Below are positions 37,521-51,335 of a DNA stretch of 64,000 bases, in pieces. This stretch comes from Lates calcarifer (Eukaryota > Chordata > Actinopteri > Centropomidae), in the NCBI RefSeq assembly GCF_001640805.2, contig NC_066856.1:17413616-17477615 (forward strand). The letters run 5' to 3'. Under the pieces are notes generated by a model. It was not told the origin of the DNA. It saw only the letters and a list, made by a program, of their open reading frames with translations, and did no database searches. Position 1 is the first letter of the stretch. Each line of letters opens with the position of its first letter. The position numbers were made by a program, and so were the translations under genes.

Positions 37521-37811
37521 CCCAAAACATGAGTTCTCATGGCAGCACAAAAAAGGGGCAAAAGTAGTTATGACATGTTGGCACTTTCCTAACCTTGATA
37601 TTGGCTTTGCCAGTGACATAGTGCTGAGGATTTGCCTGAGAAGCAGGGCCATTTTTAACTAGCCTACAAGTCTAGGCTGTACTTAGGCACAGCTGTGTTT
37701 TGTTGGTACTTTTGAACCAGGGGCTTATTTTCCCATGTCTTTTTGCTTCACTGTGTTTTTTATTGGAAGTGTTTTTATTATTATTCCCAGTATTTATTGC
37801 ATGCTTTTGAC

Positions 37812-37839
37812 CTATCTATCTATCTAGCTACCTATCTAT
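37812..37839. repeat. Imperfect (CTAT)n tetranucleotide repeat
   Basis: 'ctatctatctatctagctac' and 'ctatctatt': about seven units of a GATA/CTAT tetranucleotide with two substitutions. Confidence 0.85.
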
Positions 37840-38114
37840 TGGTTACTTTGTGGTGTTGTGTCACTTTCAGTGCTGGAGAAAGTATTCAGATCCTGGAGGT
37901 ACCACACAACAACTCAAACAAATGAATTGATTGAAGCAACAGTGCTCCAGCAACTCCTGTGTTCTACTTGGTAATAACAATCTGAATCTGTCAGTGGCAA
38001 AAACAAGAACTTTAGTGCTATGTTCTTTGACGCGGACAATCGCTCATTGGATTAGTATTTGTTTGTGGTTGCTGGGTACACAGTAATGCACAGATTCCAA
38101 ATAAAGTACAGGTG

Positions 38115-38280
38115 CAAAGATACCTGAGTTTGTTAGCAAGTGTAATGCTTACTGTGTTCACTGTCTGTACCAAGTTTCATGGTAATCCATCCAAAAGTTG
38201 TTGAGATATTTCACTTTGGACCAACTGACAGATATCACTGACCCCAGAGCCACACGCCAGTGGCTAAAAAGCATCTTAAG
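38115..38280 (+). repeat. Teleost dispersed repeat fragment
   Basis: 'ctgtaccaagtttcatggta', 'atccatccaaaagttgttga', 'gagatatttcactttggacc' and 'ccagagccacacgccagtgg' occur in the order of a very common fish repeat ('aatttcatggcaatccatcc...gttgttgagatatttcagtctggacca...gacagacattgcc...gccatg'). It usually sits at the 3' end of, or beside, retroposed sequence. The parent element is not known to me, and no coding remnant is present. Confidence 0.6.
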
Positions 38281-41200
38281 GTAATGATGATTTTAGTCCC
38301 AGTGTAAGTCTCTGGGATACGATTATCTAAGCCTTAAAAGGCTTTTGGGAAGCAGAGCTCAGATCTGCTTTCAGCACAATGTCACTCAGTTTGTAATTTG
38401 TCGATTCTACCAGCAAGCACAAAATAGAATACATGATAGATATGTGTAGCAGTTACATCATAATGCTGCATAAACACTTTGATTGCACATTCTCCAGCCA
38501 GTGCACATTAAAAATGGCAATCACAGCAGGACAGGTATGTGGGTTCCCTCTGCAGCCTCTGATTTAAAAAACACAGCAACAAAGCACATTGTCATTATGC
38601 GTAGTGGCCCATTTTGTTTATCATTTATCAAATTATGTGCAGCTAATACCGGACTGCTGCAGAGTACCACTCAAACCATCAAATGATCAGTCATCTTAAA
38701 AAAAAAAAACAGTACAAAAATAAACTCTCTCCAAGTTTAGAAACACAGTCACCTGTTCACTGTCAGTGCTGCCCATGAGCTGAGGACGTCCTGTGGCCCA
38801 AGAGGACATTTTGAACTTGAGGGCATATGTGTTATGTCACCTGAAAGCCCAGCTTAATATGATTATGCGCACAAAAAAAATCAGGCTTATCATTTCTTTA
38901 GAGGGGACTGCATGTTTCTTTGATGCAGACTGCCTCTCGTATGGACTGAGTCAGTGACTAATTAGTAAGTGGTTCATTTTTCCAGCCACCAGCAAAGACC
39001 AAGCATACACACACTTTTTAGAGCCTCTTCACTGTGCTTTTTAATTTTTTTCTTTCTTTCTTTTCATTTTTAATTGTGCAATATTTTAGCAGAATTTTAG
39101 GTTTTGTATGCAGACATAAGCTACAATACTATCTTATTCATCAACCAGTGTGACAAGAACTGTATAATATACTGTAGCTGCCTCCATCTCCATCAGTGAC
39201 AAGTCAAAATTTCTGCACATGATAAATGCCAAATGGAAATTCGTGAATGATAGCTGGTAATTATCCTCTGATATCTGCAGGCTCTTGCATCCTGTGACAT
39301 ACGTATCCACTCCACTGCTATAGTGGAAACAGTACAATTCAAGTCAGGAAATTGCTATTATTCCTTGTGAGTTGTTCTTATTGTCTACTTTGGTTCAGAC
39401 CTTTGTACTTTTCAGTGTAATCCCAGTCCAGGACAATGGGCTAAAATTTGGTCCAGCCAGAGGAGGTGGTTTCAGTCCAGATCAAACTGAGCCATGGTTT
39501 AGGTCATTTGCAGCGTGAAAACACTTTTTTTCATTGAGTCACTGGCAGAAAAGGGCTTCCATAGTTTAAGACAAAACATTTAATAATCCACTCAGAGATT
39601 CAAGTTACAAAAGACATGTTTGGAAAAAAAAGTAAAAAAGTATATAATTAATCTATTATCAAAGCATCCATAGGTAAAACTATTACCATTTTCCAAGAGT
39701 TTTTATGTCTAATGTCTCAGCTGTAACTAGTGAAATTTCTCTCTGTACATTTAAAGAGTGTAGTCTTAATTATCCAAGGTGATTAAGCACTGTGAAAGGC
39801 TTTCCAAACGCAGTCATTATGGCACATTCAAATTCAATCTACCAGCAGGCAGAGGCTATTACAGCCAGCATGGATTTTGATTACTGATTATATGCTTTGA
39901 TGACTTCAAACCTCTCGGCTACACGTTACTTCATACAACTGGAGGGAAGAAAACCACCTTTCTTAGCCATGTATTCATTGTTACTGCTCCCTTTTCACCT
40001 GCTGGGGCGAATGTCTCCTGTCGAGCTTAAACTTTGCAATAATGGACTGCATAGGGTTATGTGGTTGTTGCTTATGGATGAGGGGAGTGTGCATCTGTGT
40101 CCTGCTTCCCTAATATGGAAGCCATCCTATCATTGCATCTCTAGTCCTGAGGAATACAAGGAAAGCCAGGTGAGACTGGATATTATCTGCCTGCCCTGAG
40201 CGCCTGACTGTGAAATAGAGACTGTGTGACAGGAAACACACAAGGAATGCAACGTAGTTCCATGCCAGTCTTTCCTAGACTGGCCATTGCAATTCACAAG
40301 TAATGAATACTGACCTTGTTACTTTGGATATTGGTGTAAAGAAAACACCAGCACGATGCAGAAAGTCATCATGGGTGAAAAGCCATGGGCAGACCATGCA
40401 CAGCATTAATAAAAGGATAAGTGGTTTTCATGGTCTAGCAGTGTGTGATTTCGATAACTCTCCAGAAGTAATTTTTATCAAAATGCCTCATCTAAGTCAA
40501 GGCTGAATTCTACCTCACAAATTTTAGTGTATTTGATGAACCCAGCATGTTGCATATTATGCCCATATTAAAAGATCAGACCTCTACAGCTGGAAAGTGT
40601 GTCAATTACACTGTGATCTAATCAAGAAAGAAGTTAGAGGATACCTTTCATTTTGGTTGATAACCTTCTTGGAAGGATACACACAGACACAGCTCTTATC
40701 AGTCACATCTAGTACACGCTGCCTCTGTAACTCAGAGGCCCTGGTTGTCTTTGATGTGTTACAAGAAATAGGTTTGGTTTTAATAAAGGAATTTCATGCT
40801 AATTTAAAATTACTCTTGTCCTCATCTGCAGTATATGAAGGTTATTTAGGGACCATTGTGATAGAAGAAAGGAAAAAAAGAAGGACAATGTCAGCGTGCT
40901 GTACGCTTTTCTGTAGATCTAAGCTAGCAGCACACCCAGGCTCCAGCTGTGATAGTGCAGCCTAAGCATAAAAGTGACCCACCATTATTGCCATTTTCTG
41001 AGTTACAATAAAGTGCAGTGACAAAAAGAAAAAGTAGCATACTGGTGGTTATTTGCAGAAATGTGTGTGTGTGTCCTAATCTTATGTAATCTATGCTGCA
41101 GTGCTACACAGCAGTTCTCTTTATCCCTGGCTTTAGCAGGCCCATATCGTGTTGTCAGAATCACATGGAAACAGGGAACAGAGTGCACTGCGCTAATCCC

Positions 41201-43585
41201 ATTTTTGCATTTAATTACCCACTACTTCAGAATGCTCACTGCACCCTGGCTGCAGAACTGTTTGCAAAAACTAGGAAGTCGAATACCACTCTGCAGCACA
41301 CTCTCCCCAAGGGAGAAGGGCTTGGCTGAGCAATTGTTCATACTCCTCACATACGCATCACATTAGCATATCTGGCTGCCTGCACAGACATTAAATGCAG
41401 GTGAAGCACAACCAGGGTATTATCACTTTGTTTATAACACAAAAGGCTGTGTGTGCGTGCTCTTCCCCTCACTTCATTTCCCACCGACAACATCAGGCAG
41501 CATGCTTTGCATACTCGTGTTTTTAATTGCCTGCTCGGATTCTGCATTCTGACCCATAATCTCTGTTCTCAGCTGCTTGTAAGCCATTTTTCTTTTGTGC
41601 TGTCCTTTATATAGATGTGTTGTTTTGCTCTTGCTCGTCAAAGAGTTTGCAGAGCACTGTCTGCACAATGAACACAGATGTTTATGTGCCAAAGTATCAT
41701 GTTAATTTCAGTGTAGTGTCAATGAAATTGAATGAGCGATGAATGAATAGCCTTAATGCTGTTGTGTGTTTATTCTGAAGACTATATCTGACACAGTTTT
41801 TCATGATGAGAACAAAACCACTTATAGTTAATGACATTATCCCAAAACAGCAGTTTTATCCTGTGAAAAAAGGCAATATGCCTAATTTTTTGTAGATATT
41901 TCCTTCATTATAAAAAATTTGCATGACTGCTGAAATCACAAAAGCTGTGGAATTATACTTGAAAAGGAGAAAAGATGCAGAAATGCTCAGTACATTGACT
42001 CAAAGGCAAATGACTAATTTGACAGTTGGAAAATTACCTCTATGGACAACAAAGGGACCAAAGAATAACATTGAATAACACAACAAAAGTGTGGAGAAGT
42101 GATAGTTGAATTACAGATAACAATTTCATATCATACAACCATCCAATTACACAGCCAACAAAGTGCGGAACAGCTCTCAACTTGAGGCACTTATTAATTC
42201 GGGACACCATTTGAAGGGGAAAAATAGGCTCCCCTTCCACACTGCATGTGTAAACACCAGCTAATACCCATCATGCCAAAAAAAGAAAAAAAGAGTGAGA
42301 CAGGGAGAGAGGGAAAAAAAATCCTTCTTCTGCATCCTTAAAACCAACAAACATTCATAACGTTCACAGTGTGATTAGGCTATTTACAAGTCACAGCAGT
42401 GGCAGTCAGAATATACCAACAATCGAAGCTGGGAACATCTAATTAGTGGTGACATCTCTAAACACTCGAGCTGTGTGATAGCATGCTGATTACCACACCA
42501 TCGACATAGTGCAGGCTTCTCTCCACCTGCTGTGTTCCCTCACTTTGACACTTACCTGATAATGCAATGACTCATTCATTCATTCTTCATGCCTGCTAAC
42601 ACATGTAAACACTACACCATTGCTTCACGCTCCTTCCCCCTCACTTAGTCAGGTTTCGCTCAGGTTAATCCACCAAGGGTTTTTTGTTGTGAAGCTACAG
42701 GCTTGTAATAGGATCTAGGAGAGCATCTGGATGTGCAGTAACACTGTGAGCTCTTAACTTGTATGAAACAGGGCGTACCTCAGCAAATCGTCTTAATGGA
42801 TAATGCTGGATAAAGACAGGGATAACATTTTCTTGTAACGCATTTACCAAGAGTAAAATTAAATTGGATGAGTTGCTGTATTTGGTATGATGTTAGAAGA
42901 AAATATCTACATTTTATACATAAATCTGTGATTTTTTTGATGAAATACCGAGGTTACTGTGTTTTGTAATGAAGTGCTGTACTTTACAAATCCCAGAGAA
43001 CATGATGTTTACGGTGTGTGGATGTGGAGTATCTTTATTCTAAGCGAGGGAAAGTGTGAATGGAAAGAAAGCAAAAGTATGATGTACCATTCAACATTGA
43101 AGTGGATATTGCATTTCATACAGATTCAAGCTCTGACTACATTGCATTATGGTTATCTGAGGCCACAGTCTATTGGACACTGGACTTTTATTCTTCATTG
43201 TTATTTTCTCTTTCTTCTCCTTTGCTTTCTTTCTCACTACTCCTTCTACTCTATCATCATCTTCCTTCTTTCTGTCTTCTTCTCATTTTTCACTTTGATA
43301 AAGTACACTAAGTAACAAAAGATGATTTTAAAGGACATACAATGTGTTTCATCTAATATTCCAAAAGAAGGATTTTATCATAGTTGTTGCTGTCTGCCTG
43401 AGCACATGCAGAGCCATTTCTTCTCAACTCCTGACAGAGAAAAGTTGTAGTTCAGGGGAGAGGTCTCACTCACACTTACAGTATCTCACTCACTGCATGT
43501 GATCTCATCCTGTGTGTGTATTAAAGGGGTTGTATTGCCGTGGATCCATGTATGGCAATATGTGGAAACCATCATGGTAAACACT
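38281..43585. other. Non-coding stretch, no supported feature
   Basis: Over 5 kb with only weak signals. 39415-39530 ('gtggtttcagtccagatcaa', 'tgcagcgtgaaaacac') may be a decayed relative of the 35.7-kb MITE. 41080-41225 is a balanced, non-repetitive segment ending in 'gcgctaatccc' and 'tttaattaccc' that might be a conserved element. Open frames up to 122 codons lack domains. Confidence 0.5.
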
Positions 43586-43750
43586 GCCTATTGCCTGCCC
43601 AGTCTCTCTCTCACTGACTTTGATTCATTGTGGACAGCCTAACCATAGCTTAACCATAACCACTTCATGTCTAACCCTGACTTTAACCAGAACCTCAGAA
43701 ATGACATTTAGCCTCATTAGGACCAGGCTTTGGTCCCCATGAGGACTACA
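43586..43750 (+). repeat. Possible 'CCTAACC'-type teleost repeat fragment
   Basis: 'gtctctctctcactgacttt', 'ttcattgtggacagcctaac', 'cataaccacttcatgtctaa' and 'ggtccccatgaggac' follow the layout of a dispersed fish repeat rich in 'taaccataacc' and ending in 'ggtccccacaagg'. The match is from memory and the copy is decayed. Confidence 0.3.
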
Positions 43751-46700
43751 GAAGAATAGAATTTGTGCTCGACAGTACTTTTGATGTACTAGCAAAAGAG
43801 TAATTTTGTAATCTATGTTATAATTTACTGTATATATGACTTTTATATATTACAATCTAACTATGTTATTTGCTAGATATAATATTAGCCATAGTATGTA
43901 GCATAGTAATAATAAAACACAAACATGATATTTAGTCAAATGCAACCAAAGCCTATATGCTATGAAACCTTAAACTTTTAATAATGAAAACTGCTGGAAG
44001 GCCCTGCTTGATCTAGCCTTGGAATGTGGCATTGAAATTGGAAATTTCATACAGTTTACACAGAGAAAAACTGAATTGGGCCAATGTGTGACTCACACAT
44101 GTGATCTGGGAAAAAAGGATCATCCATAATAAAAGTACTAGCACATCTTTAACTCTGAAATTAGTATTGCTAGAAAATAGAGTATATACATGGAAATTAG
44201 TATTGCAGTGGCAGTATTTGCACACACACTCTCTGCACCCCCATCTCAACTGAATAACCTCATTGATCACTGGCGCTTGTCCTTCAATATCCAGACATAG
44301 ATTGCTCACCTAGCTTTCAGCACAGCAACCTCTCCATCTGCCTAGCTTGTGTGCTCTCTGAGGTATGCTAAGTTTATCAGTTAGGCTCAGGTAAATGTCT
44401 AGACTGGTTCAGTAAGGCCCTGCAACATACTGACATAAATGATGTAATTATACCTTAGATGGATAATGGCTTATTTACAAAACCTAGTCATTGGTGGGGT
44501 CACGTTCATTCTAGATAAGGCAATTTGCCTTGATAGACCCTCACAAGCTACTTGTGCATGCAAATGGCAGCATTCATTAACATGTGACTACTCTCTGCGT
44601 GGCATAGAGAGGCTATTACCACCAGACACTGGGTGCCATTATCAGACAGAAGAAAGTGAGATGGATAGACCTTTCTCTTCACACTATCCATGGTTGATGT
44701 TATTAATTTGGGTCCTTGCATGTGGGAGTGGTGTGTTTTTCTAACAACCCCCTCTAAGTTAGTAATTGGCTGGGGCATCTACTGCAGACAAGTTCTTCCA
44801 CTGGACTGTGATGTTTGTCCTGTGCATCCAGCATAGACAGGGTAATAGTGAGCAGCATGTGATGGAGTGCTTGGAGTGTAAGCACACACAGCCAGTGCTG
44901 ATGACATGAGCCGAGATGGCCCCCCAGACTCAATGACTCATTAATCATGGAGTGTGCTGAAAGTAGGATGACAGGCAGCTAAGAGCATACACATTCAGAT
45001 TCCGCAGTGTTAATGACACAGAGTCCACAGGAAAGCCTTGCCACTATGTGCTTAGGTTGATAACGTAGCAGATGAAGTGCAAACAAGCTCATGTCTACTT
45101 GATAACATTGACGTCAGCCTGTGGTTGCCATCAGGATCAGGACACATTCTCCTAATTGTGTTTGCATTGTCTGAACCTTAGTTATGTGACACATCATTGT
45201 GCAGGTGTGGGATAGATGTATGATGCAGTAACAAATTCACTGTTCTCTCATTAGTAAACTTATATAAATGTTGTTATATATTGTAGGCAGATTCAGCATC
45301 CAAGTGCAGAGGACACTTTTTGACAACAAAAATCTATGTATGTATTAGCCAACAAGGAGAGATGTGGCAGAGAGATGTGCACAAGACCAAACAACCAGGA
45401 TGTGCAAGGCACAACCTAACAAACGGGTGAAATCAGTGATTAGAAATGGTCTTGGCTGTAGCTTGAGGACAGGAGTGAGTATCATGGACCGCTTCTTTGC
45501 CACTGACAGCTGCGGGATCAGGACCTTGGTCAGTGTACTAGTGTGTAGTCCTGACAGATACACTCACAATCTGTCTGTATCCTTCCTTTTCCACAAACAT
45601 TGTTTTTTTCTGGAACTGCTGTGCCCTCTGGCAGTTCATCCTCATGCTAGTTTATGGCTCTTTAGTATTTGAATGATGGAAATAAAGTAGATGTTAGTTG
45701 TTAAAAAGCTTCAGACTATATGCAGTTTGTTTCACCTCAGTTGTCTTTATAAAGCTGTCTTCAGGCTGACATTAGTATATGAGAAAGCACCCTCCTCATT
45801 CCTTCCAATGAGACCAGTGCACTGGCACAGTAGAGGTCCAGATGCAAAGGCTCAGGTAAGAGAATGTAGGGTTGTCTGGCAAAAAAGCTGAATCAGTTCA
45901 ACATTTGCTGCTATACAACAGATGCCAGTTCAAATTACAGGTGGAATACTTTGCAACACTGACAGGCTAATTCTATTACTGACCTTACAGCCATTGAGAG
46001 AGATAATGACTGCTTGTCACAACACAACTGCATCACCGTAGCCTCCTGAATATTTAGTAATGTATTGCTTTTTTTGTTTGAATACTTAATTTTATTGACG
46101 AAAGATAATTATTTGACTGTATACACTGTATAGTATTCATTTCTCCCATGTTTAAGGTGTGGTTTCCCCTCTGCAGCAAGGCTTCTAAACATTTCAAACA
46201 AACATCTCAGGACTCTCAAGTTGCCTTTAATTTGTTACTCTGAGTCTTGGTAATCTGTCATCCTGCCAGGTTACAGGTTTTGTCGGCAGGGGTGTGTCAT
46301 AACAAATCTGATCGCAGCCCCTGAAACTTCAGCTGAATGTGATGGAGTGTCTGCGCTCTTTGCTGCAATTTACCTTCTCTGGTGTTCATACCAATTAAGA
46401 ACACATTAATCAAAACTGTATTTGACCTTGGTTGATCTTGGTATGACGTCTTTCCAGTAATGAGCAGGTGTGTTTGTGTATTGGTGGTTATTTTTTCCCA
46501 CTTATTTTAATCACTTACTTAACCATTCTCAGAAAGAAATCAATGCAGTTAGGCGTGATGACTTTGCTGTAATATAGGAGTGTTTGATTCATCATAAACT
46601 GCCCAATAGCATATACCATGACGCTGACATGCATGATAGTCTGCTATTTTTTATTTTATTACTTGAGGTTAACACAGAGGAAGATTGTACTGCTGCCCTT

Positions 46701-49700
46701 TCTCTTTCTTGTTAGAAAAGTATGTCCCTGTGCTGCATTCCATGCCAGAATATACTGTACTGTAAGTCAGTGCTCTCCAAGGACTGTGCAGGTGGGGAGC
46801 CAGACTGCTTTAGCTTTGCAGGCAGGATGATAGAGGAGACAGAGGAGGGAGGGGATATGCGTGAGTGTATGTGTGAGAGAGAGGAGGGGTGGGGGGGTAT
46901 TAAAGAGAACATAAGACACGTACTTGCATAGGAGTGGGTTGAAGAGACCCATACATCCAGACAGAAAGACTAAGGATGTATTGGGCAAAAAATAAGAACA
47001 CACAAAACCAGAAGGAATGTATAAAAGGTGGACAGGGGGACAAATGTTCAGTTAGGCCTGGTGAAACAGTGGTTATATATAGCCCGTCTATGGGTGGTGA
47101 GAGGAGAGGAAAAAAGAGAGGAGAGACATGAGAGGAAAAGGAGAGCAGAAAGAGTTCTGTTTTGGTGGAGATCACAGTGCCAGACCTTGTCACAGACAGC
47201 CAGTGTGCAGATGTTACAATGTACAAAAGGTCCCAGTCGCCCATGATCTCGAACAGCTTGACTATGGCTGCCAGGGCTCTCCATGGAGTGGTCAGGTGGG
47301 CGAGAGACAGATATAATAAGATGGACTATTGTGTGTGGATGGGACTGCGGCGAGCCAGGGCACTAAAGGTCTAATGAGGCAGCGTGTTCCTACAACCACA
47401 CATAAATACAATACAATGTGACCACCTGATCGCTGCAGTTGCACGTCCTGCAGAAATTGAACAGCCTGTTGGAAATAATGGAGTGTGAAAACCTCTGCCC
47501 TCGAATATAAATAATGATATCATAAAAAATAATAAAAATAAAAAACACTGACAGATGTAAATGCTCCTCCCCTGTGTGTGTGTGTGTTTGTATGCATGTA
47601 GAAATATGTGTTATGAGCGTAAGCAGAGTGGATTCAGATCCTGCAGCATTGGTAGTGTTGGCAAATCAAGCTGTTATTAGAGCATTATGGGGCTTTGGAT
47701 TCACATAACTCAACCCGTCTATATTGTCAGTTTTGGAATATGGCGTGTGCTGCCAAGTGTGTTTCTGGCCATTGTATTAAAATCTAGCACAAGGCTAGAT
47801 TGGCAAGACAGTTTCATTTATATCAAGCATACTAAGGTTACATTCAGTTTGGAGCACATGATCAAAGAGCAATGCAAGGCTTGTGTGTGAATATGGACAG
47901 TATTGTTTGTGACCACATCTTTGTAACACAGAGCTGAACATGTCACCTAATTGTATTTTACAGACAAAGTATCTTTCACAGCCATGTTCCTCTTGGTCAT
48001 TTGCAGGTCTAAGTCAAAACTGGGTTAAGTTTAGTAGGCCTCAAGGTTAGATAAGACCTTGACTGAACATCATTTCAGTGACTTCCTCTAATGTGTGGTT
48101 AGAACCAGGTTAAAGTTTTATTAAAACAATGGTTATATGTAACCTAGAATCTTAAACATTTATTTCCTTTTTAGCTAGTTTTAACCCTGACATTTAGATT
48201 TTATTTTTATTTTTCTATACTCTGCACACTGTATAAATCAAATTCTTTCAGATAAAGATGGGAAAAAAAACAATTAATTGTCTATCTTCTCTTTGTTCTG
48301 AGCATCTGATAAGAGTAAATGGATGATTTCGACAAGCAGGTCTTTAAAAAGAATGGTGTGAAATTCATTATTTACTATGCATTTCACAAAGATTCCAATC
48401 AAAAAAAATGTGTTAACCTAGGTGTCTAAAGAGGTACCCTGCGATTTTTTTTTACCAGCAGCGGAGCAACAAAATAACATTTCAGTAAGTGGCTCCCAGT
48501 TTTCTTTGCATCTCATGCTTTATGAGCTCCTGCGTGAGGGTAATGAGTCCTGCCAGCGGCTGCGGGCAGCAATACAAATAATAGTGCATTTAAGCGCTAT
48601 GACGTGTCTTGTTATATAGTGTGCATGTATGGGGACTGCTAAGCAGTTCAGGTTTCACCATAGCATTTCACACATTTTTAGCTGGATAGCATGCTAATCT
48701 TAGTAGAAGAAAAAAGTGATAGAAATAGAAGCAAACAAGTTAACAGTGGTTTGCCTTCCACCACTAGAGACAGCTCTTGGTGAGAAACGGAATGAAGTTT
48801 GACTCTGAACTCACAATGTTTCCTCCTCCTGACTATATGAAAAATTTTCATATAACATCTTTAAGAAGCCTTTGTATGTATGTAAACATGATTCTTGTGG
48901 GTTTCATTCCATTTCCAAATATTGTGTTATCTCCAGTTTTTGTAGGAACCTCATACAACATACTATACTGAACTGCTCTTGGCTGTAGGTGATCTCTCAT
49001 GCAATGATAAGTCTGGCAACAGGGTTTCAAGTGATAAATGCTCCTTCCATACCTCTCATCATAACAGAGCCATTAAGATGCTACATGCCACAAAGTGTGA
49101 CCATAGGCCTTTTTCTATTTAACTGCCCAGCTGGCTGGGAGTCATTGCTTGTATTTTCAGTCTTGCTGCAATGAAGGCCCATGGGTATTTGAACACATTA
49201 GTGCTTTAGAGGGTAGCTCTAAGCTGTTGCCATGCTACTGTGTTTGAACTCAGCAGAAGTAAGGTATTTCTGTCTGCAGTCATTATTGGATCAATTTCCT
49301 TTATAGATATGGTAATATTTCTGAACTGCACTGAGCTGTGAGGACTTCAAAAAGATACGCTGGAATCTAAGGGTCAGGTGTAATACACAGATGTAAAAAG
49401 GTTTAGTGTCAGCACTATCTCTCAAAGGATATAAAACACTATTCTGCATTGATGTCTTTTAAAGACCTGCGTTAATGTTCTATAGTTCATTCATATCATT
49501 CACAGGCACAGCCATTAATGTTAAGGCCAGAGATTTACTAATTTATCTGATGTTCATATTCTGAATGACTTACAATCGGTGGCTAGTTTAGTGTCTGTAC
49601 TTTCATAAGAAACTGCTGCAGGGTACAAAACTAAGAGCTTCTGCCCACAAGGACAGATATTGTCCCAATATATTAAAATTGTAGAGCTGTATTTTTTTCA

Positions 49701-51305
49701 TAGGCACACTTTTGATCAGTTTCAAAAGAGAAAACTGAGGCAAGAATACAAGGAATGGACAAGTAGTAGACGAGGCAGAGCTGCTCTGTTGGGAGTAGTA
49801 ATGATTTTAGTTGGGTGTAACCTAAGTGAAATGAGACAAGGACTTAATATTTTTCTAGTTCTGCTCTAGTATTTTCCGAGTTGTTGTTGGGAGATGTCTC
49901 CTTACAAACAGCACATAATTCCAGTAGAACAGTGACGGGGTGGACATCTCTTCCCATGACACAGCCACCTTTTCACTACCCTTTTCAAACCAACTTTCAT
50001 TATGTTTTATTATGTTCAGAAGCAAGCTGTGTAAGTTGGGCAGACACATTCAAAGAGCAAAAGTTAACCTGGCAGTGCCTACAGTGAATTATAGTGTGAA
50101 AATGGAAATGTTTAGATCATTATCCCAGTCGACCTCCATGTTTTAATGTGCCATAATTCTTGCCAAAATTACTGTTTTTTCTGAAATGTTAATGAGTATT
50201 ACAATTTTCTCCACACACTACATTTACTATATACTTTGTCCTCCTATATACTGCCTCACCCAACATTCTCCTTTGCTCTCATCATAATTACTCCAGCCAC
50301 TAGGGGTTCCTTGACAACAAAATGTAACTATGGGTTGCAATAATTTGCTCAGAAACAGAAAAAGTACCAATTTGTGCCTAATGTGAATACAAGAAGAACC
50401 ATTACAGTATAGAGACCAAGTGGAATTTTGTGTATCCAGCTTTACAGCCCTGTTTAAAGCTCCTCTGAAATATATCCACAACATGAGAAACATTTTTTTG
50501 TTTTTTCCTGGTTTATTTGCTTCTCTGATGCATTTACCCAGCCATACGTACAGTACAGCCATCACCACTGAGCACCGGTTGTGAAATGTGGATGTTATTC
50601 ATATAGCACAGATGGCAAGGCATAGAACGCTACCAGTCTTACTTAATGAATGTTGGCAGTAATAAAACAGTCAGTTCGTCATATTTTTAGCCAAGTGTAT
50701 CAATTTTCCAAAGAAACTGACATGTCACCAACAAGATGAGAAAAAATGCAAAAATAGAAATGTATTTATTTAGTGCATCTCAATACTTTGATTTGTCATA
50801 TAAATGGTAAAAAAAAAACAACAACAACAAAAAAAAACCAGCTAGTTCAAGGATCATTATAGCTAACAACCTGGATTCACACCTTTCAAAATATAAGACT
50901 CACTTTGTTTTCAACAATAGATTAGATAAATCAATATGAAACATGTCAAATCATCATTCTTATTCCACAGAAGCTTTACTAATATTTGTACAAAGAAAGG
51001 TAAAGATTACAGCAACATTACTACTTTGATATTCTTGGGTTTAAAATATCCTGTAGCATTGTGTGGTTAAAGTGGGATTTACCTCCTATGCTGCATAAAT
51101 ACCTGCTGTGAACAAATGAAGACCAGGGCTCAGTTTATTGTTTGCTTAGGCACATGAGATGGGGTGTTTAATTTGTCTTTTGCGAGTTGGCTGCCAGCGT
51201 GTTGACTCTTAACAGGTTATAACACATTTTGAAGGCATTTTAATTGGGTATTAAAATTATTTTAATGGCTTTTAAACATTTTTCAGGAGGTTTTAGCATC
51301 AGGTA
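43751..51305. other. Non-coding stretch, no gene supported
   Basis: Includes a perfect CRE-like TGACGTCA at 45109-45116, a purine-rich tract around 47095-47155 (minus strand C/T-rich), and a coding-like minus-strand interval at 47100-47330 treated in the findings. The segment 48430-48620 is CpG-retaining and unique. 50810-50838 is an A-rich '(caa)n' simple repeat. None of the open frames matches a protein I recognise. Confidence 0.5.
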
Positions 51306-51307
51306 AC

Positions 51308-51335
51308 TTAGCCAAAGGTTTGTGGACACCCAGCT
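51308..51335 (+). mobile_element. Possible Tc1/mariner terminal fragment
   Basis: 'gccaaaggtttgtggacacc' resembles the outer end ('gccaaaagtatgtggacacc') of the same teleost Tc1-like family seen at 3.4 and 17.3 kb. Only the terminus is convincing. Sequence to about 51420 could be interior but is not clearly related. Confidence 0.35.

Larger units (their letters stand above)
35986..38114. other. Non-coding stretch with simple repeats and one coding-like interval
   Basis: Starts with 'aaaggagctatttgtaagtc' and 'accattgttgggtttacaag', possibly a further fish repeat fragment. It contains the (TG)n and poly-T tracts listed separately, and the 36862-37222 minus-strand interval discussed among the findings. 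A 'gaaagtattcagatcctgg' word near 37880 recalls another widespread fish repeat, but it is too short to call. Confidence 0.5.

Noticed and set aside
37811..37840. CRISPR-like short repeats
   Set aside because: It is a simple CTAT tetranucleotide microsatellite without spacers, and the DNA is vertebrate.
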